Assembly (NCBI GenBank): GCA_017302655.1
Contig: JAFLDE010000005.1
Span: 1 to 64,000, forward strand
DNA: 64,000 nucleotides
Direction: 5' to 3'
From: Burkholderiales bacterium
Lineage (GTDB): Bacteria > Pseudomonadota > Gammaproteobacteria > Burkholderiales > Burkholderiaceae_C
Made by a program: the position numbers and the translations under genes
Shown here: positions 7,031 to 18,973 of the stretch, in pieces
Position numbering within the stretch: the stretch's first letter is position 1
Layout of the letters: each line of letters begins with the position of its first letter
Notes under the pieces: model-generated
What the model was told of the DNA's origin: nothing
Database searches by the model: none
What the model saw: the letters and a program-made list of their open reading frames with translations, nothing else

Positions 7031-8556
7031 CAGGCGGGGTGGAAGTGGCCATGGAAGCCGTACGGCACCCAATAGGGCAGATCTACGCGCGCCAGTGGGC
7101 CGGCGCTGATGGCCTCGGCGTCGAACACCACCGCGAAGCTGCGCTGAGCGCGAACATCGAAGCCGGTGCCGATCAGCCAGCCCTGCCCTTCCTGGCTGCT
7201 GCCCGGCTTGGGCACAAGCAGTTGCTCCTCAACCACCGCGTAGGGGCCGAAATCAAAGCGCTCGATGTGCTCGCGCCGCAAATCCAGGCGCTGCACGGCC
7301 GAGAAGCCCCAACGTTCCGGCGTGCTGTGGGTGCTGGCAGCCCCCATGGCAGGGCTGTACAGGTAGCGGTGTCGGCGCGCGACGACGCGCGGATCGACCT
7401 GCGGGAACTCCAGCCCTTCAGGCCGCTCGTGCTGGCGCGTGCGGCCGCTGGCCAGGTCGAGCTGCAGGAATTGCATGCGCGGCACCGAGCGACTGAGGTC
7501 GCGCTCGCCACCCAGCATGCTGTTGAAGTCGCCAGACAGGAACTCCTGGGCATCGGTGCTGACGTAATCGAGCACGATCTGATCGCCCCTGTCCCAGCCG
7601 TTGCCGAAATGGAAAAGCAACTGTGCCGGCAGCTCGAACTGGCGGCGGGGCTGCAGCGTCGGCTTGTCGATGACCAGCACGCGGGTGGACTGGGTGGCGT
7701 CAAAGCGCATGGCGCCGGCAAAGCTGCTGCCCGCGTCCCGCAAGCTGGCGAAATCCAGCGAGAGCGGGGGCAGCAAGAACACGAGAAAGCGCTCGGTGAC
7801 GACGAAGTCGTGCACCATGGGCGCGCCCGGCAGCGCCAGCACTTGGCTGCGTTGCAGGGTGCCGTCGGCGCCGATCTGGTACAGCACCAGCTTGCCGGCG
7901 AAGGTGCCGAAGTTCCACAGCGTGCCGTCGGGTTCGCGCTTGGGGTGCGCGCTGAAGGGCACTCCCGCCAGCTCCGGCGCCCAAGCGCGCGGCCCGAGCG
8001 TGCGCAGGGTCTGCGGATCCAGCTCGGTGGCCGAGCCGCCTTCCCACAGCGCGTACAGACGGCCGGCCTGCATCGTCACGCTGGTGTTGGCGGTGTTCAT
8101 GTCGTCGGGGCCGCGCACCGGCAGGCGGGCGTCGATACGTGTCCCAAAGGCGGGCACGAGGAACTCGCCGGCTTCCTGTTCGGCGCGGAACTTGCGCGTC
8201 TGCACGAAGCGCGCCTGGTGCGTCACACGCCCATCGCCTTCGAAGCGCCAGGCCTGCAGCAGACCATCGCCATCGAACCAATGCGCGTAGCGCTTGCCAC
8301 CGCGCTCCAACAGGCCAGGTCCGTTGCGGAACAGCGTGCCCGCCAGACCCGCCGGCAGCCGGCCGCGCACCCGAAGTCCCTCGCCCAGGCCTTCGGCCAC
8401 GCGGTCCAGCCCATCGACATAGCCGCGCAGCGGCTGGAGCCAAGGGTTGCGGCCGAAGGGGACGGTCTTCAGTTCGTCCCGCGCGGCACAGGCTAGTTTG
8501 CTGGCGGTCGAACCGACCAAGCCGGCCGCTAAGGTGAGCCATTGACGGCGTTGCAT
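7030..8556 (-). CDS. exported carotenoid oxygenase (RPE65/CCO family)
   Basis: This 508-residue non-haem Fe(II) enzyme belongs to the family that cleaves double bonds of carotenoids or apocarotenoids with O2. The four iron-ligand His are visible in sequence context: SAHPKREPDG, MVHDFVVTE, LFHFGNGWD and the C-terminal GFHGHFHPA. The family motif EAGEFLVPAFG is also present. The N-terminus MQRRQWLTLAAGLVG looks like a twin-arginine export signal, consistent with folding around iron before export; most family members are not exported. It follows the DUF2141 gene by 15 bases in the same direction. The cleavage site on the substrate cannot be predicted. Confidence 0.88.
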   Translation of the reverse strand: MQRRQWLTLAAGLVGSTASKLACAARDELKTVPFGRNPWLQPLRGYVDGLDRVAEGLGEGLRVRGRLPAGLAGTLFRNGPGLLERGGKRYAHWFDGDGLLQAWRFEGDGRVTHQARFVQTRKFRAEQEAGEFLVPAFGTRIDARLPVRGPDDMNTANTSVTMQAGRLYALWEGGSATELDPQTLRTLGPRAWAPELAGVPFSAHPKREPDGTLWNFGTFAGKLVLYQIGADGTLQRSQVLALPGAPMVHDFVVTERFLVFLLPPLSLDFASLRDAGSSFAGAMRFDATQSTRVLVIDKPTLQPRRQFELPAQLLFHFGNGWDRGDQIVLDYVSTDAQEFLSGDFNSMLGGERDLSRSVPRMQFLQLDLASGRTRQHERPEGLEFPQVDPRVVARRHRYLYSPAMGAASTHSTPERWGFSAVQRLDLRREHIERFDFGPYAVVEEQLLVPKPGSSQEGQGWLIGTGFDVRAQRSFAVVFDAEAISAGPLARVDLPYWVPYGFHGHFHPA

Positions 8557-8571
8557 GGCTGGCTCCTTTCT

Positions 8572-9003
8572 TCAGCGCAGGCTCAGGCGCAGCACGGTGT
8601 CGCCTTTCAGGCTGAAGCGCGCGGCCTCGAACTTGGGCGGGCCGAACTGGCCCATGGCGCCGTTGGAGAAGACGAAGGGCTCGGTGGGAATGCCCAGGGC
8701 GTTCGCGTCCAGCTTGCCGTTGCCGTTCACGTCATGCATGACGCTGAAGGCGTAGTCACCGTCGGGCAGGTTCTCGAAACGCAGGACAGCCCGGCCGTCG
8801 GGCAGCGGCTGGGCGATGGCGCCGGTCAGTGGCTTCTTCATCCATTGATCGGCCTGCTGGTAAAGCGCGGCCATCACCCGGCCGTCCGTGCTGTTCAATC
8901 CACTCAGTTCGATCTCCAGCGTTGCCGCCGCTGCCGGCATGGCGCTGAGCAGGCAGGCCGCCAGCAGGCTGCTGAAGACGGGGCGAAGGTGCGGGCTGGA
9001 CAT
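8572..9003 (-). CDS. DUF2141 domain secreted protein
   Basis: This 143-residue protein has a signal peptide ending near AMPAAAA, followed by a DUF2141 domain: LEIELSGLNSTDGRVMAALY, the Ca-like loop HDVNGNGKLDANALGIPTEP, and a final beta strand. It is periplasmic or secreted, and its function is unknown. The ATG at 9003 has GGAG six bases upstream; the ATG at 9015 and a longer frame to 9051 lack such a site. It sits 15 bases upstream of the carotenoid oxygenase, so both are probably one transcript. Confidence 0.83.
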   Translation of the reverse strand: MSSPHLRPVFSSLLAACLLSAMPAAAATLEIELSGLNSTDGRVMAALYQQADQWMKKPLTGAIAQPLPDGRAVLRFENLPDGDYAFSVMHDVNGNGKLDANALGIPTEPFVFSNGAMGQFGPPKFEAARFSLKGDTVLRLSLR

Positions 9004-9129
9004 GGTTGGCTCCATCAGGCGGTTGGGATGGAGCGCATGCTGCCCAGCCACGCCGGACAGGCGAAGCGGGCTGCGACGGGCGGGACCTGCGCGGCGCGAG
9101 CGGGGGCGTGGCCGAGTGAACGGAGCGCG

Positions 9130-10050
9130 CTAGAACCGTCCGGACTCGTCCCCGGCCTCGGCGCGGCAGTCGGCGCTGAGCGGCGCTCCGTTACGGCGCA
9201 GCACCCAGTGGCTGGGCGTGTAGCAGAGTTCGACCCGCAAAGCGGCCGGCCACAGGCGTTGGGTCAGGCCCTCCAGGTCAGGCGGCAGGCTGGTGACGAG
9301 GCGGTTCGCCGCCAGGTCTTCGGCCGGGTGCCCTTGCATGCTCACCCAGGGCACAAAGACGGCCAGCCAGCGCCAAATGGGCGAGCCGTAATGCACCGGC
9401 TCGGGCGCGTAGCCCCAGCGCTGCAATTGGGCCTGCGCCTGGGCGCGCGCGGAGTTGGGCACGACGGTGCCAGCCGCAGCCTGCCCCCAGCCCAGCGCCA
9501 GCAACTCGGCCAGCCATTGATTGCAGTTCTGGCGCAGCAAATCCTGCGGATGCGCATTGGCCATGTATTCGCCATCGAGCAGAGCCAGCGCCTGCTCGCG
9601 GTCGGCCCCGGCGGCGGCCAGCGACTCCGCGGCCTGCGCCGGCAACAGCAGCAGCGAGGCAAAGCCGCGATCGGGGTCGTCGGCGCCCAGCAGGAAGCCG
9701 GCGAGCCCTTGGTCGAACAGGCGCGAGCGGCGTTCGTCGCAGGCGAAGTAGAGCTGGCGCACACCCCAAGGCGTCAGCGGATGATCTTCCAGGACCAGGG
9801 CCGCGTGGGTGTAGCGCAGGCCGAAGCGGCCGAGCTGCGTGCCTGCCCTGGCCAGCAACGCCGCCGGTTGTCCATGCGCCGCGAGCTGCTCGCGCAGCTT
9901 GGCGGCCACCTGCAGCACGCGGTCTTGCTGGGTCGCATCGCGCTCGGTCTCACCCGCACAGAAGCGCAGGGAGGTGGATGCCCCCGTCGTTGCCGAGGCC
10001 AGCGCCAAGCAACCCAGCAGCGCTGCGCGGTGCAGCGCAGCAGCGATCAA
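9130..10050 (-). CDS. DUF2145 family exported protein
   Basis: This 306-residue protein has a signal peptide and matches the DUF2145 pattern: RFCAGETERDATQQDRVLQ, then GRFGLRYTHAALVLED, PWGVRQLYFACDE and RQNCNQWLAELLA. The His in YTHAAL and the Cys in QNCNQW are arranged as in NlpC/P60-like or related thiol-hydrolase folds, but that catalytic reading is only my inference. The start is a TTG whose last bases overlap the TGA of the upstream gene (TTGA), implying coupled translation. No closer function is known to me. Confidence 0.82.
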   Translation of the reverse strand: MIAAALHRAALLGCLALASATTGASTSLRFCAGETERDATQQDRVLQVAAKLREQLAAHGQPAALLARAGTQLGRFGLRYTHAALVLEDHPLTPWGVRQLYFACDERRSRLFDQGLAGFLLGADDPDRGFASLLLLPAQAAESLAAAGADREQALALLDGEYMANAHPQDLLRQNCNQWLAELLALGWGQAAAGTVVPNSARAQAQAQLQRWGYAPEPVHYGSPIWRWLAVFVPWVSMQGHPAEDLAANRLVTSLPPDLEGLTQRLWPAALRVELCYTPSHWVLRRNGAPLSADCRAEAGDESGRF

Positions 10051-10484
10051 ATCTTGCGGCTTTCGAAGTCGCGCAGCAGCGGGTCGTGAACGGCCAGGAA
10101 GAAGGGTTTGGCCTCGGCCGTGCGCGCCACGGCCATGCCGTAGGGCCTGGCCAACAGGTGCAGGCCGTCGCCGGCGCGCAGGCCTTGCTCTTGCACCAGC
10201 GCCTGCGGCAGGCGCAGTGTGAGTGTGGTGGCCTGGCCGTCGCCGCCGGCAGGAGCCAAGGCCAGTTGCACACGACCGTCCTCGGCCAGCGCCACGCGCG
10301 TCACCGTGTAGGGGCCGGCTGCCGCCTGCTTGCCGCCGCCGCTGGAATCGCTGGAATCTCCCAGCGAATCGGACAGGCTGCCCACCGACTTCGACGCCAG
10401 GCTGGAGGCTGACGAAGTGAAGGAGTCAGCCTGGGCGACAGCCAAGCCAGCAAGCAGGGCGGAACAAACGAGCAAGCGCTTCAT
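10047..10484 (-). CDS. exported protein of unknown function
   Basis: This 145-residue protein is not recognised. It has a clear signal peptide (MKRLLVCSALLAGLAVAQA), a low-complexity Ser/Gly/Asp linker (about residues 20-52) and a compact beta-rich domain ending in PFFLAVHDPLLRDFESRKI. Its stop codon overlaps the start of the DUF2145 gene, so the pair is probably translated together and may act together in the periplasm. The ATG at 10484 begins the signal peptide; the frame remains open to 10544 without a convincing start. Confidence 0.75.
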   Translation of the reverse strand: MKRLLVCSALLAGLAVAQADSFTSSASSLASKSVGSLSDSLGDSSDSSGGGKQAAAGPYTVTRVALAEDGRVQLALAPAGGDGQATTLTLRLPQALVQEQGLRAGDGLHLLARPYGMAVARTAEAKPFFLAVHDPLLRDFESRKI

Positions 10485-10542
10485 GAAGTCTTCCGGTTGG
10501 GGGATGCGCGAGGATACGTCCCACCCACTTGACACTCCATCC

Positions 10543-11205
10543 ATGAAAACCTACCACCTCTATGCCGCACCGGCGACCGCCAGCCTGTGCGTGCACTGGA
10601 TGCTCATCGAACTGGGCGAAGCGTTCGATCTGACTTTGCTGGACTTGGCCCAGCAGGAACACAAGACCCCCGCGTACCTGCGCCTGAACCCGAACGGACG
10701 CGTACCCACCCTGTTGGTGGACGGCCAGCCACACTTTGAGGCCGCCGCGCTGCTGATGTGGCTGGCTGAGCGCCACGGCCGCTTCGCGCCGGCACTGGGC
10801 AGCGCGGAACGCGGCGCCTACCTGCAATGGATGTTCCACTTGGCCAACACCCTGATGCCGGCGTTCCGCGCCTGGTTCTACCCGCAGGAGCCGGCGGGCG
10901 CGGGTCAGGAAGAAGCCGCCAAGGCCCAGGCGCGTTCCGTCATTGAAGCCTGCTGGGGCCGCGTGAACGATGCACTGGCCGATGACCGCGCTTACCTGCT
11001 CGGTGAGGCCGTGAGCGCCGCTGACTTCCTGCTCACCATGCTGGTTCGCTGGTCGCGCAACATGCCGCGACCAGCCGAGTGCTGGCCGCAGCTCGCCGCC
11101 TACAGCGAGCGCATGCGGGCGCGGCCGGCACTGCAGGAGGTGCACCGGCGCGAGGGGGTGACGGATTGGATCGCCAGCGGCGGTTCGCGGACGCCCAGGG
11201 CCTGA
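10543..11205 (+). CDS. glutathione S-transferase family protein
   Basis: This 220-residue protein has the two-domain GST layout: a thioredoxin-like N-terminal half (YHLYAAPATASLCVHWMLIE, NPNGRVPTLLVDG with the cis-Pro, and the F-E-A-A-A-L-L-M glutathione-site turn) and an all-helical C-terminal half (YLLGEAVSAADFLLTML with the conserved N-capping Asp). GSTs conjugate or reduce electrophiles with glutathione in the cytosol. The gene is divergent from the 10047-10484 gene across a 58-base gap. The ATG at 10543 is the natural start. Confidence 0.9.
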   Translation: MKTYHLYAAPATASLCVHWMLIELGEAFDLTLLDLAQQEHKTPAYLRLNPNGRVPTLLVDGQPHFEAAALLMWLAERHGRFAPALGSAERGAYLQWMFHLANTLMPAFRAWFYPQEPAGAGQEEAAKAQARSVIEACWGRVNDALADDRAYLLGEAVSAADFLLTMLVRWSRNMPRPAECWPQLAAYSERMRARPALQEVHRREGVTDWIASGGSRTPRA

Positions 11206-11227
11206 ACCCGTCCTTCGAGACAGCCGC

Positions 11228-12352
<1,125 letters not shown>

Positions 12353-12391
12353 GGCGGGGCCCAGAGAGAATGGCGCGCATTGTTCCCTGTA

Positions 12392-13432
12392 ATGCCCATG
12401 CTGCTGCCCTACGCCTTCGCCCGCCCCGCGCTGTTCGCCCTCGACCCCGAGACCGCCCACGAGCTGACCCTGGAAAGCCTGGCGCGCTTGCAACACACCC
12501 CTTGGGCCTGCGCTTGGAGTCAAAGGCGCGTGGACGATCCGGTCACCCTGGCCGGTCTGCGCTTCCCCAACCGCGTGGGGCTGGCTGCCGGGCTGGACAA
12601 GAACGGCCGCGCCATTGATGGCCTGGGGGCCATGGGCTTCGGCTTCATTGAGGTGGGTACGGTGACGCCGGTGGCGCAGCCCGGCAACCCCAAGCCGCGC
12701 ATGTTTCGCCTGCCCGAGCACGAGGCGCTGATCAATCGCCTGGGCTTCAACAACGAGGGTCTGGCCGCGTTCATTGCCAATGTGCAGCGCGCCAACCGCT
12801 TTCGCGCTCAGGGCGGAGTGCTGGGCTTGAACATCGGCAAGAACGCCGCCACGCCGATCGAGGACGCGTTGTCCGACTACCTGAAAGGCTTGGACGGCGT
12901 GTACCCGCACGCCGACTACGTGACGGTCAACATCTCCAGCCCGAACACGGCCAATCTGCGAAGCCTACAGGGCGATGAAGCACTCAAGGCGTTGCTGGAC
13001 CCGCTGATGACGCGCCGCGAGCAGTTGGCTGCGCAGAGCGGCCGCAGGGTGCCGCTGTTCGTGAAGATCGCCCCCGACCTGGACGATGCCCAGGTGACGG
13101 TGATTGCCCAGACATTGAGGGATAGCGGCGTGGACGGTGTGATCGCCACCAACACCACCTTGGCTCGCGTCGCCGTGGCCGGGCACCAGCATGCTGGCGA
13201 GACCGGCGGCCTATCCGGCCGGCCCGTCGCAGCGGCCAGCAATCGCGTGATTGCCGGGCTGCGCACGGCACTGGGTGCGGGCTTCCCCATCATCGGCGTC
13301 GGTGGCGTGCTCTGCGGGGCCGATGCACGTGCGAAGCGCGAAGCCGGGGCCGATCTGGTGCAGATCTACACGGGACTCATCTACAAGGGCCCTGCCCTAG
13401 TGACCGAAGCCGCGCAGGCTTTGCGCGCCTGA
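12392..13432 (+). CDS. pyrD: dihydroorotate dehydrogenase, class 2 (quinone-dependent)
   Basis: This 346-residue flavoenzyme oxidises dihydroorotate to orotate at the inner membrane, giving electrons to quinone. The N-terminal membrane-associating helices ([20 protein letters not shown]) mark class 2. FMN and substrate segments include [32 protein letters not shown] (with the catalytic Ser), FVKIAPDL, and IGVGGV near the C-terminus. ATG codons at 12392 and 12398 are both possible. The gene is divergent from aroG with only 39 bases between the starts. Confidence 0.95.
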   Translation: MPMLLPYAFARPALFALDPETAHELTLESLARLQHTPWACAWSQRRVDDPVTLAGLRFPNRVGLAAGLDKNGRAIDGLGAMGFGFIEVGTVTPVAQPGNPKPRMFRLPEHEALINRLGFNNEGLAAFIANVQRANRFRAQGGVLGLNIGKNAATPIEDALSDYLKGLDGVYPHADYVTVNISSPNTANLRSLQGDEALKALLDPLMTRREQLAAQSGRRVPLFVKIAPDLDDAQVTVIAQTLRDSGVDGVIATNTTLARVAVAGHQHAGETGGLSGRPVAAASNRVIAGLRTALGAGFPIIGVGGVLCGADARAKREAGADLVQIYTGLIYKGPALVTEAAQALRA

Positions 13433-13504
13433 AAGCCCTATCCGCGTCCCTCGCTTCCAGCAGCGACGATCGCGCCCCTGCCTCCCTCGAGCCCCCCGCC
13501 GACT

Positions 13505-15280
13505 TTGAGCACTGAATCCACACACCCAGCGCTGACCACCGCGCCGATTTCGCGTGCCCTGCAAGCGCAGAGCCAGCTCACCCAGACGGCCTTGGCCTGC
13601 AGCGAACGTCGCCTTCGCAGCCTGCTGGCACTCTCGGTGGACTGGATCTGGGAGCAGGATGCCGAGGGCCGAATTTGCGAGCTGTCAGGACGCCTGCTGG
13701 AGGATCTGGGTCTGCAGCCCGAACTGCTGCTGGGCCGTCGCATCGACCAACTGGACGGCTTCGAAGCCAGCGAGCCCGCTCTGCATCAATTCCGTATAGC
13801 CGCTGTCGCACGGCGCCCCTTTCGTGACTTCGACTTCCAAGTGAAGCGGCCCGACGGCAGAGCCGTGCATGTGCGCGGAAGCGGAGAACCGGTGTTCGAC
13901 ACGCAAGGTGGCTTACTGGGCTACCGCGGGGTGGCACGAGACGTGACGGCCGAAGTGCTGGCCGCGCGCGAGGCCAACCGCCTGGCTCGCTATGACGCGC
14001 TCACCGGGTTGCCCAACCGTGGGCAGTTCCTGCAGGAGTTGACGCGCGCGATGAGCCGCTCCAAACGAAGCGGACACGCCATGGCCGTCGGATTCCTGGA
14101 CCTTGATCGCTTCAAGACCGTCAATGACACGCTGGGACATGCCGCCGGCGACGAACTCTTGCGTGTCATGGCCACGCGTCTGCGCAAGGCGGTCCGCGAG
14201 GTGGATACCGTGGGACGACTTGGTGGCGATGAGTTTGCGCTTCTTTTCGAGGCCTGTGGCGACCGCCACAACCTGCGCCGCCGTGCGCTTGCTCTGCTGG
14301 AGACGCTGGGTCAGCCGATCCACTTGCACGAGCGCAGCTTCATGGTGACCGGCAGCATCGGGTTGGCGTTCTTTCCCGAGGACGGCGAAGACTCCGACAC
14401 CCTGTTGATGCACGCCGACGCGGCCATGTACCGTACCAAGGAGCAAGGCCGCAACGGCGTGAACTTCTACGACGCCAGCTTGGCGGCGCGGGCTGAACGG
14501 CAGTTTGAGATCGAGTCCACCTTGCGCATGGGTCTGGCGCGCGGCGAACTGCTGCTGCATTACCAGCCCAAGGTATGCGCCAGGAGCGGGCGCCTTCTGG
14601 GCCTGGAGGCGTTGCTGCGCTGGAACCGTCCGGGCCATGGCCTCGTCCCTCCCAGCGAATTCATTCCCTTGGCCGAAGAGCGTGGGCTGATCCTGCCGAT
14701 CGGTCGATGGGTGATCCGACAGGCCTGCGAACAATTGGCACGCTGGCGTGCGCAGGGCCTGAGCGTTCCACCGCTGGCGCTCAATGTGTCGGCCCACCAG
14801 TTTGGTGACCCAGGTTTGCTCGACGACCTGGGGCAGGCAATGCGCTTGGCCGGTCTGCCTGCGGGGCAGCTCGAGTTGGAGCTCACCGAGAGCGTTCTGA
14901 TGGCAGAGCCAGAACGCGCCCGTCGGCTGCTGCGCCGCATGGCCGAGATGGGCGTGCGCATCGCCATCGACGACTTCGGCACTGGGTATTCCTCACTGTC
15001 CTATCTGAAGCGGTTTCCAGCCCGCACCCTGAAAATCGACCGCAGCTTCGTCCGTGGCTTGCCCGGTAAGGGCGACGACGCTGCCATCGTTCAGGCTGTG
15101 ATTGCGCTCGCGCACTCGCTCGGCTTGGCCGTAGTCGCCGAAGGAGTGGAGACCGACGCACAACTGCAGGCGCTGCGCGGCCTGGGTTGCGACCAAGTGC
15201 AGGGGTACCTCACCGGCCGGCCCATGCCCGCTGCTGAGGTTGCCGCGATGCTGGCCAGCTACGACGTTCAGCCTGCATGA
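13505..15280 (+). CDS. PAS-GGDEF-EAL cyclic-di-GMP turnover protein
   Basis: This 591-residue cytoplasmic protein has a PAS sensor domain (about residues 38-152), a GGDEF domain (about 160-325) with intact GGDEF and an RxxD inhibitory site (REVD) five residues before it, and an EAL domain (about 340-585). The EAL domain has intact LEAL, NVSAHQF, LELTES, DDFGTGYSS, KIDRSF and VAEGVET segments. Both synthesis and hydrolysis of c-di-GMP are therefore possible from sequence. No transmembrane segment is seen. The start is a TTG at 13505, since no ATG precedes the PAS domain; this start is uncertain by a few residues. It stands as a single gene after pyrD. Confidence 0.9.
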   Translation: MSTESTHPALTTAPISRALQAQSQLTQTALACSERRLRSLLALSVDWIWEQDAEGRICELSGRLLEDLGLQPELLLGRRIDQLDGFEASEPALHQFRIAAVARRPFRDFDFQVKRPDGRAVHVRGSGEPVFDTQGGLLGYRGVARDVTAEVLAAREANRLARYDALTGLPNRGQFLQELTRAMSRSKRSGHAMAVGFLDLDRFKTVNDTLGHAAGDELLRVMATRLRKAVREVDTVGRLGGDEFALLFEACGDRHNLRRRALALLETLGQPIHLHERSFMVTGSIGLAFFPEDGEDSDTLLMHADAAMYRTKEQGRNGVNFYDASLAARAERQFEIESTLRMGLARGELLLHYQPKVCARSGRLLGLEALLRWNRPGHGLVPPSEFIPLAEERGLILPIGRWVIRQACEQLARWRAQGLSVPPLALNVSAHQFGDPGLLDDLGQAMRLAGLPAGQLELELTESVLMAEPERARRLLRRMAEMGVRIAIDDFGTGYSSLSYLKRFPARTLKIDRSFVRGLPGKGDDAAIVQAVIALAHSLGLAVVAEGVETDAQLQALRGLGCDQVQGYLTGRPMPAAEVAAMLASYDVQPA

Positions 15281-15329
15281 AGGGGCTGAAGGCCATCGGA
15301 GGCGGCTGAAAGGGACGCTGGGCATGCGG

Positions 15330-15359
15330 AAAAGAGAAGAGCCACCGCTTGGGTGGCTC
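15330..15359 (-). terminator. Terminator for tRNA-Ser
   Basis: GAGCCACC-GCTTG-GGTGGCTC forms an 8-bp stem. Read on the minus strand it is followed by TCTTCTCTTTT. It begins ten bases after the tRNA CCA end. Confidence 0.75.
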
Positions 15360-15368
15360 CTCACGTGT

Positions 15369-15459
15369 TGGCGGAGCGGGAGAGATTCGAACTCTCGGTA
15401 CGCTTTAGGCGCACGCCGCATTTCGAGTGCGGTACCTTAAACCACTCGGCCACCGCTCC
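15369..15459 (-). tRNA. tRNA-Ser (anticodon CGA)
   Basis: The 91-nt sequence folds as a class II tRNA: acceptor stem GGAGCGG/CCGCTCC, discriminator G and encoded CCA, D-arm GCCGAGTGGTTTAAGG, anticodon stem-loop CCGCA-CUCGAAA-UGCGG with anticodon CGA (reads UCG), a long variable arm typical of tRNA-Ser, and a GTTCGAATC T-loop. It lies 32 bases downstream of serS in the same direction. Confidence 0.96.
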
Positions 15460-15476
15460 AGGCAATCGAGCCCGCG

Positions 15477-15482
15477 ACTATA
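15477..15482 (-). promoter_or_regulatory. Probable -10 box of tRNA-Ser
   Basis: TATAGT on the minus strand lies 17 bases before the tRNA 5' end, in the 32-base gap behind serS. No strong -35 box is visible, so the tRNA may also be made by read-through from serS. Confidence 0.45.
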
Positions 15483-15491
15483 GCCGAGTTT

Positions 15492-17796
<2,305 letters not shown>

Positions 17797-17797
<1 letters not shown>

Positions 17798-18246
17798 CAC
17801 AGAACCCCCACCAGTTCCACCTCGAAGGCCAGCGACAAGCCGGCCAAAGGGTGGTTGAAGTCGAACAGGATGGACTCCTCACCCAATTCCACGATCCGCC
17901 CCGCGTACTGCCCCTGTCCATCCGGCGTGGGAAAGCTCAGGACTTCGCCGACGCTGTACTGCTCGTCAGGGTCAGCAAACTGCGCCAACAGACTGCGCCG
18001 CACTTGCTGCAGGAGCTCCGGGTTGCGAGGTCCGAAGACTTCGCCCGGCATCAGCTCAAAGCGCTGACGAGACCCCTCGCCCAGGCCGATCAGCCGGGCT
18101 TCCAAGGCGGGGGCGAGTTCGCCGCTGCCCAAGGTCAGGGTGGCCGGCTGCTGGCCGAAGGTGCTGACCACATCATGGCCATCAGGACCGCTGAGGCGGT
18201 AGTGAAGGGTCAGGAAGTCGCCAGGGGCGACGGTTCGAACGGTCAT
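17797..18246 (-). CDS. fkpB: FKBP-type peptidyl-prolyl cis-trans isomerase, SlpA/FkpB type
   Basis: This 149-residue cytoplasmic protein has a split FKBP fold carrying an inserted chaperone (IF) domain: [13 protein letters not shown] near the N-terminus, [23 protein letters not shown] in the middle, and [21 protein letters not shown] at the end. It catalyses proline isomerisation and chaperones folding. Start ATG at 18246. It is divergent from radC across 52 bases that contain a perfect 14-bp palindrome. Confidence 0.9.
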
Positions 18247-18278
18247 GCTCAGCCTTGCGTGGGCCTGCGGAAAGGGGC

Positions 18279-18292
18279 GAATTCTAGAATTC
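18279..18292. promoter_or_regulatory. 14-bp perfect palindrome between fkpB and radC
   Basis: GAATTCTAGAATTC is perfectly self-complementary and AT-rich in a GC-rich setting. By symmetry it offers TAGAAT, a -10-like hexamer, on both strands. On the plus strand the hexamer ends eight bases before the radC ATG; on the minus strand it lies about 35 bases before the fkpB ATG. It could be a shared divergent promoter core or an operator. Confidence 0.4.
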
Positions 18293-18298
18293 AGCACC

Positions 18299-18973
18299 AT
18301 GCCGCTCGATCATCTTCCCAAGAGCAGCCGCCCCAGGGAGAAACTGCTGGCGCATGGCCCCGGTGCGCTGAGCGATGCGGAGTTGCTGGCGCTGCTGCTG
18401 CGTACTGGCTTGGCGGGGCGTTCGGTGCTGCAGATGGCCCAGGACGTGCTGGATCGACTGGGCGGCGTGGCCGGTCTCCTGAACGCCGACGAGCAGCTGC
18501 TCGCGCAGATCAAGGGACTGGGGCCAGCCAAGCGCAGCGAACTGCTGGCGGTGCGAGAGCTGGCGCGGCGTGCCCTGTCGCAGGCCATGCAGGAAAGGCC
18601 TGCCATGCAGAACCCCGAGCAGGTGGGCGACTACCTACGATTGCGGCTCGGCGCCCTGCCCTACGAGTGCTTTGCGGTGCTGTTCCTGGACGCGCAGGGA
18701 CGGTTGATTGCCATGGAGGAACTGTTCCGCGGCACGCTGAGCCAGGCGGCTGTCTACCCACGAGAGGTCGTGCAGCGCGCCCTGCACCATGGCGCGGCAT
18801 CGGTGATCTTGTCGCACAACCATCCCAGCGGCGTGGCCGAGCCTTCACAGCACGACCGCGTGCTGACCGAACGATTGGCGGCAGCCCTGGCGCTGGTAGA
18901 CGTTCGTGTGCTCGACCATCTCGTGGTGAGCGCGGGCGAGGCGGTGTCGATGGCGACGCGGGGCCTGATATGA
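18299..18973 (+). CDS. radC: RadC family JAB-type (JAMM) metalloprotein
   Basis: This 224-residue protein has an N-terminal helix-hairpin-helix-like part ([30 protein letters not shown]) and a C-terminal JAMM metal site, [15 protein letters not shown], with the Glu upstream. The name comes from a presumed repair role that has been questioned in E. coli; the actual substrate is unknown. Start ATG at 18299. Its stop overlaps the ATG of the Smr gene (ATGA). Confidence 0.92.
   Translation: MPLDHLPKSSRPREKLLAHGPGALSDAELLALLLRTGLAGRSVLQMAQDVLDRLGGVAGLLNADEQLLAQIKGLGPAKRSELLAVRELARRALSQAMQERPAMQNPEQVGDYLRLRLGALPYECFAVLFLDAQGRLIAMEELFRGTLSQAAVYPREVVQRALHHGAASVILSHNHPSGVAEPSQHDRVLTERLAAALALVDVRVLDHLVVSAGEAVSMATRGLI

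Noticed and set aside
12353-12910. Upstream extension of the aroG frame
   Set aside because: It runs antisense through pyrD; DAHP synthases begin near the chosen ATG.
17851-18969. Long open frame upstream of the Smr gene, running antisense to fkpB and through radC in another frame
   Set aside because: fkpB and radC have clear family motifs in their own frames; the Smr start at 18970 overlaps the radC stop, and the upstream translation is low complexity.
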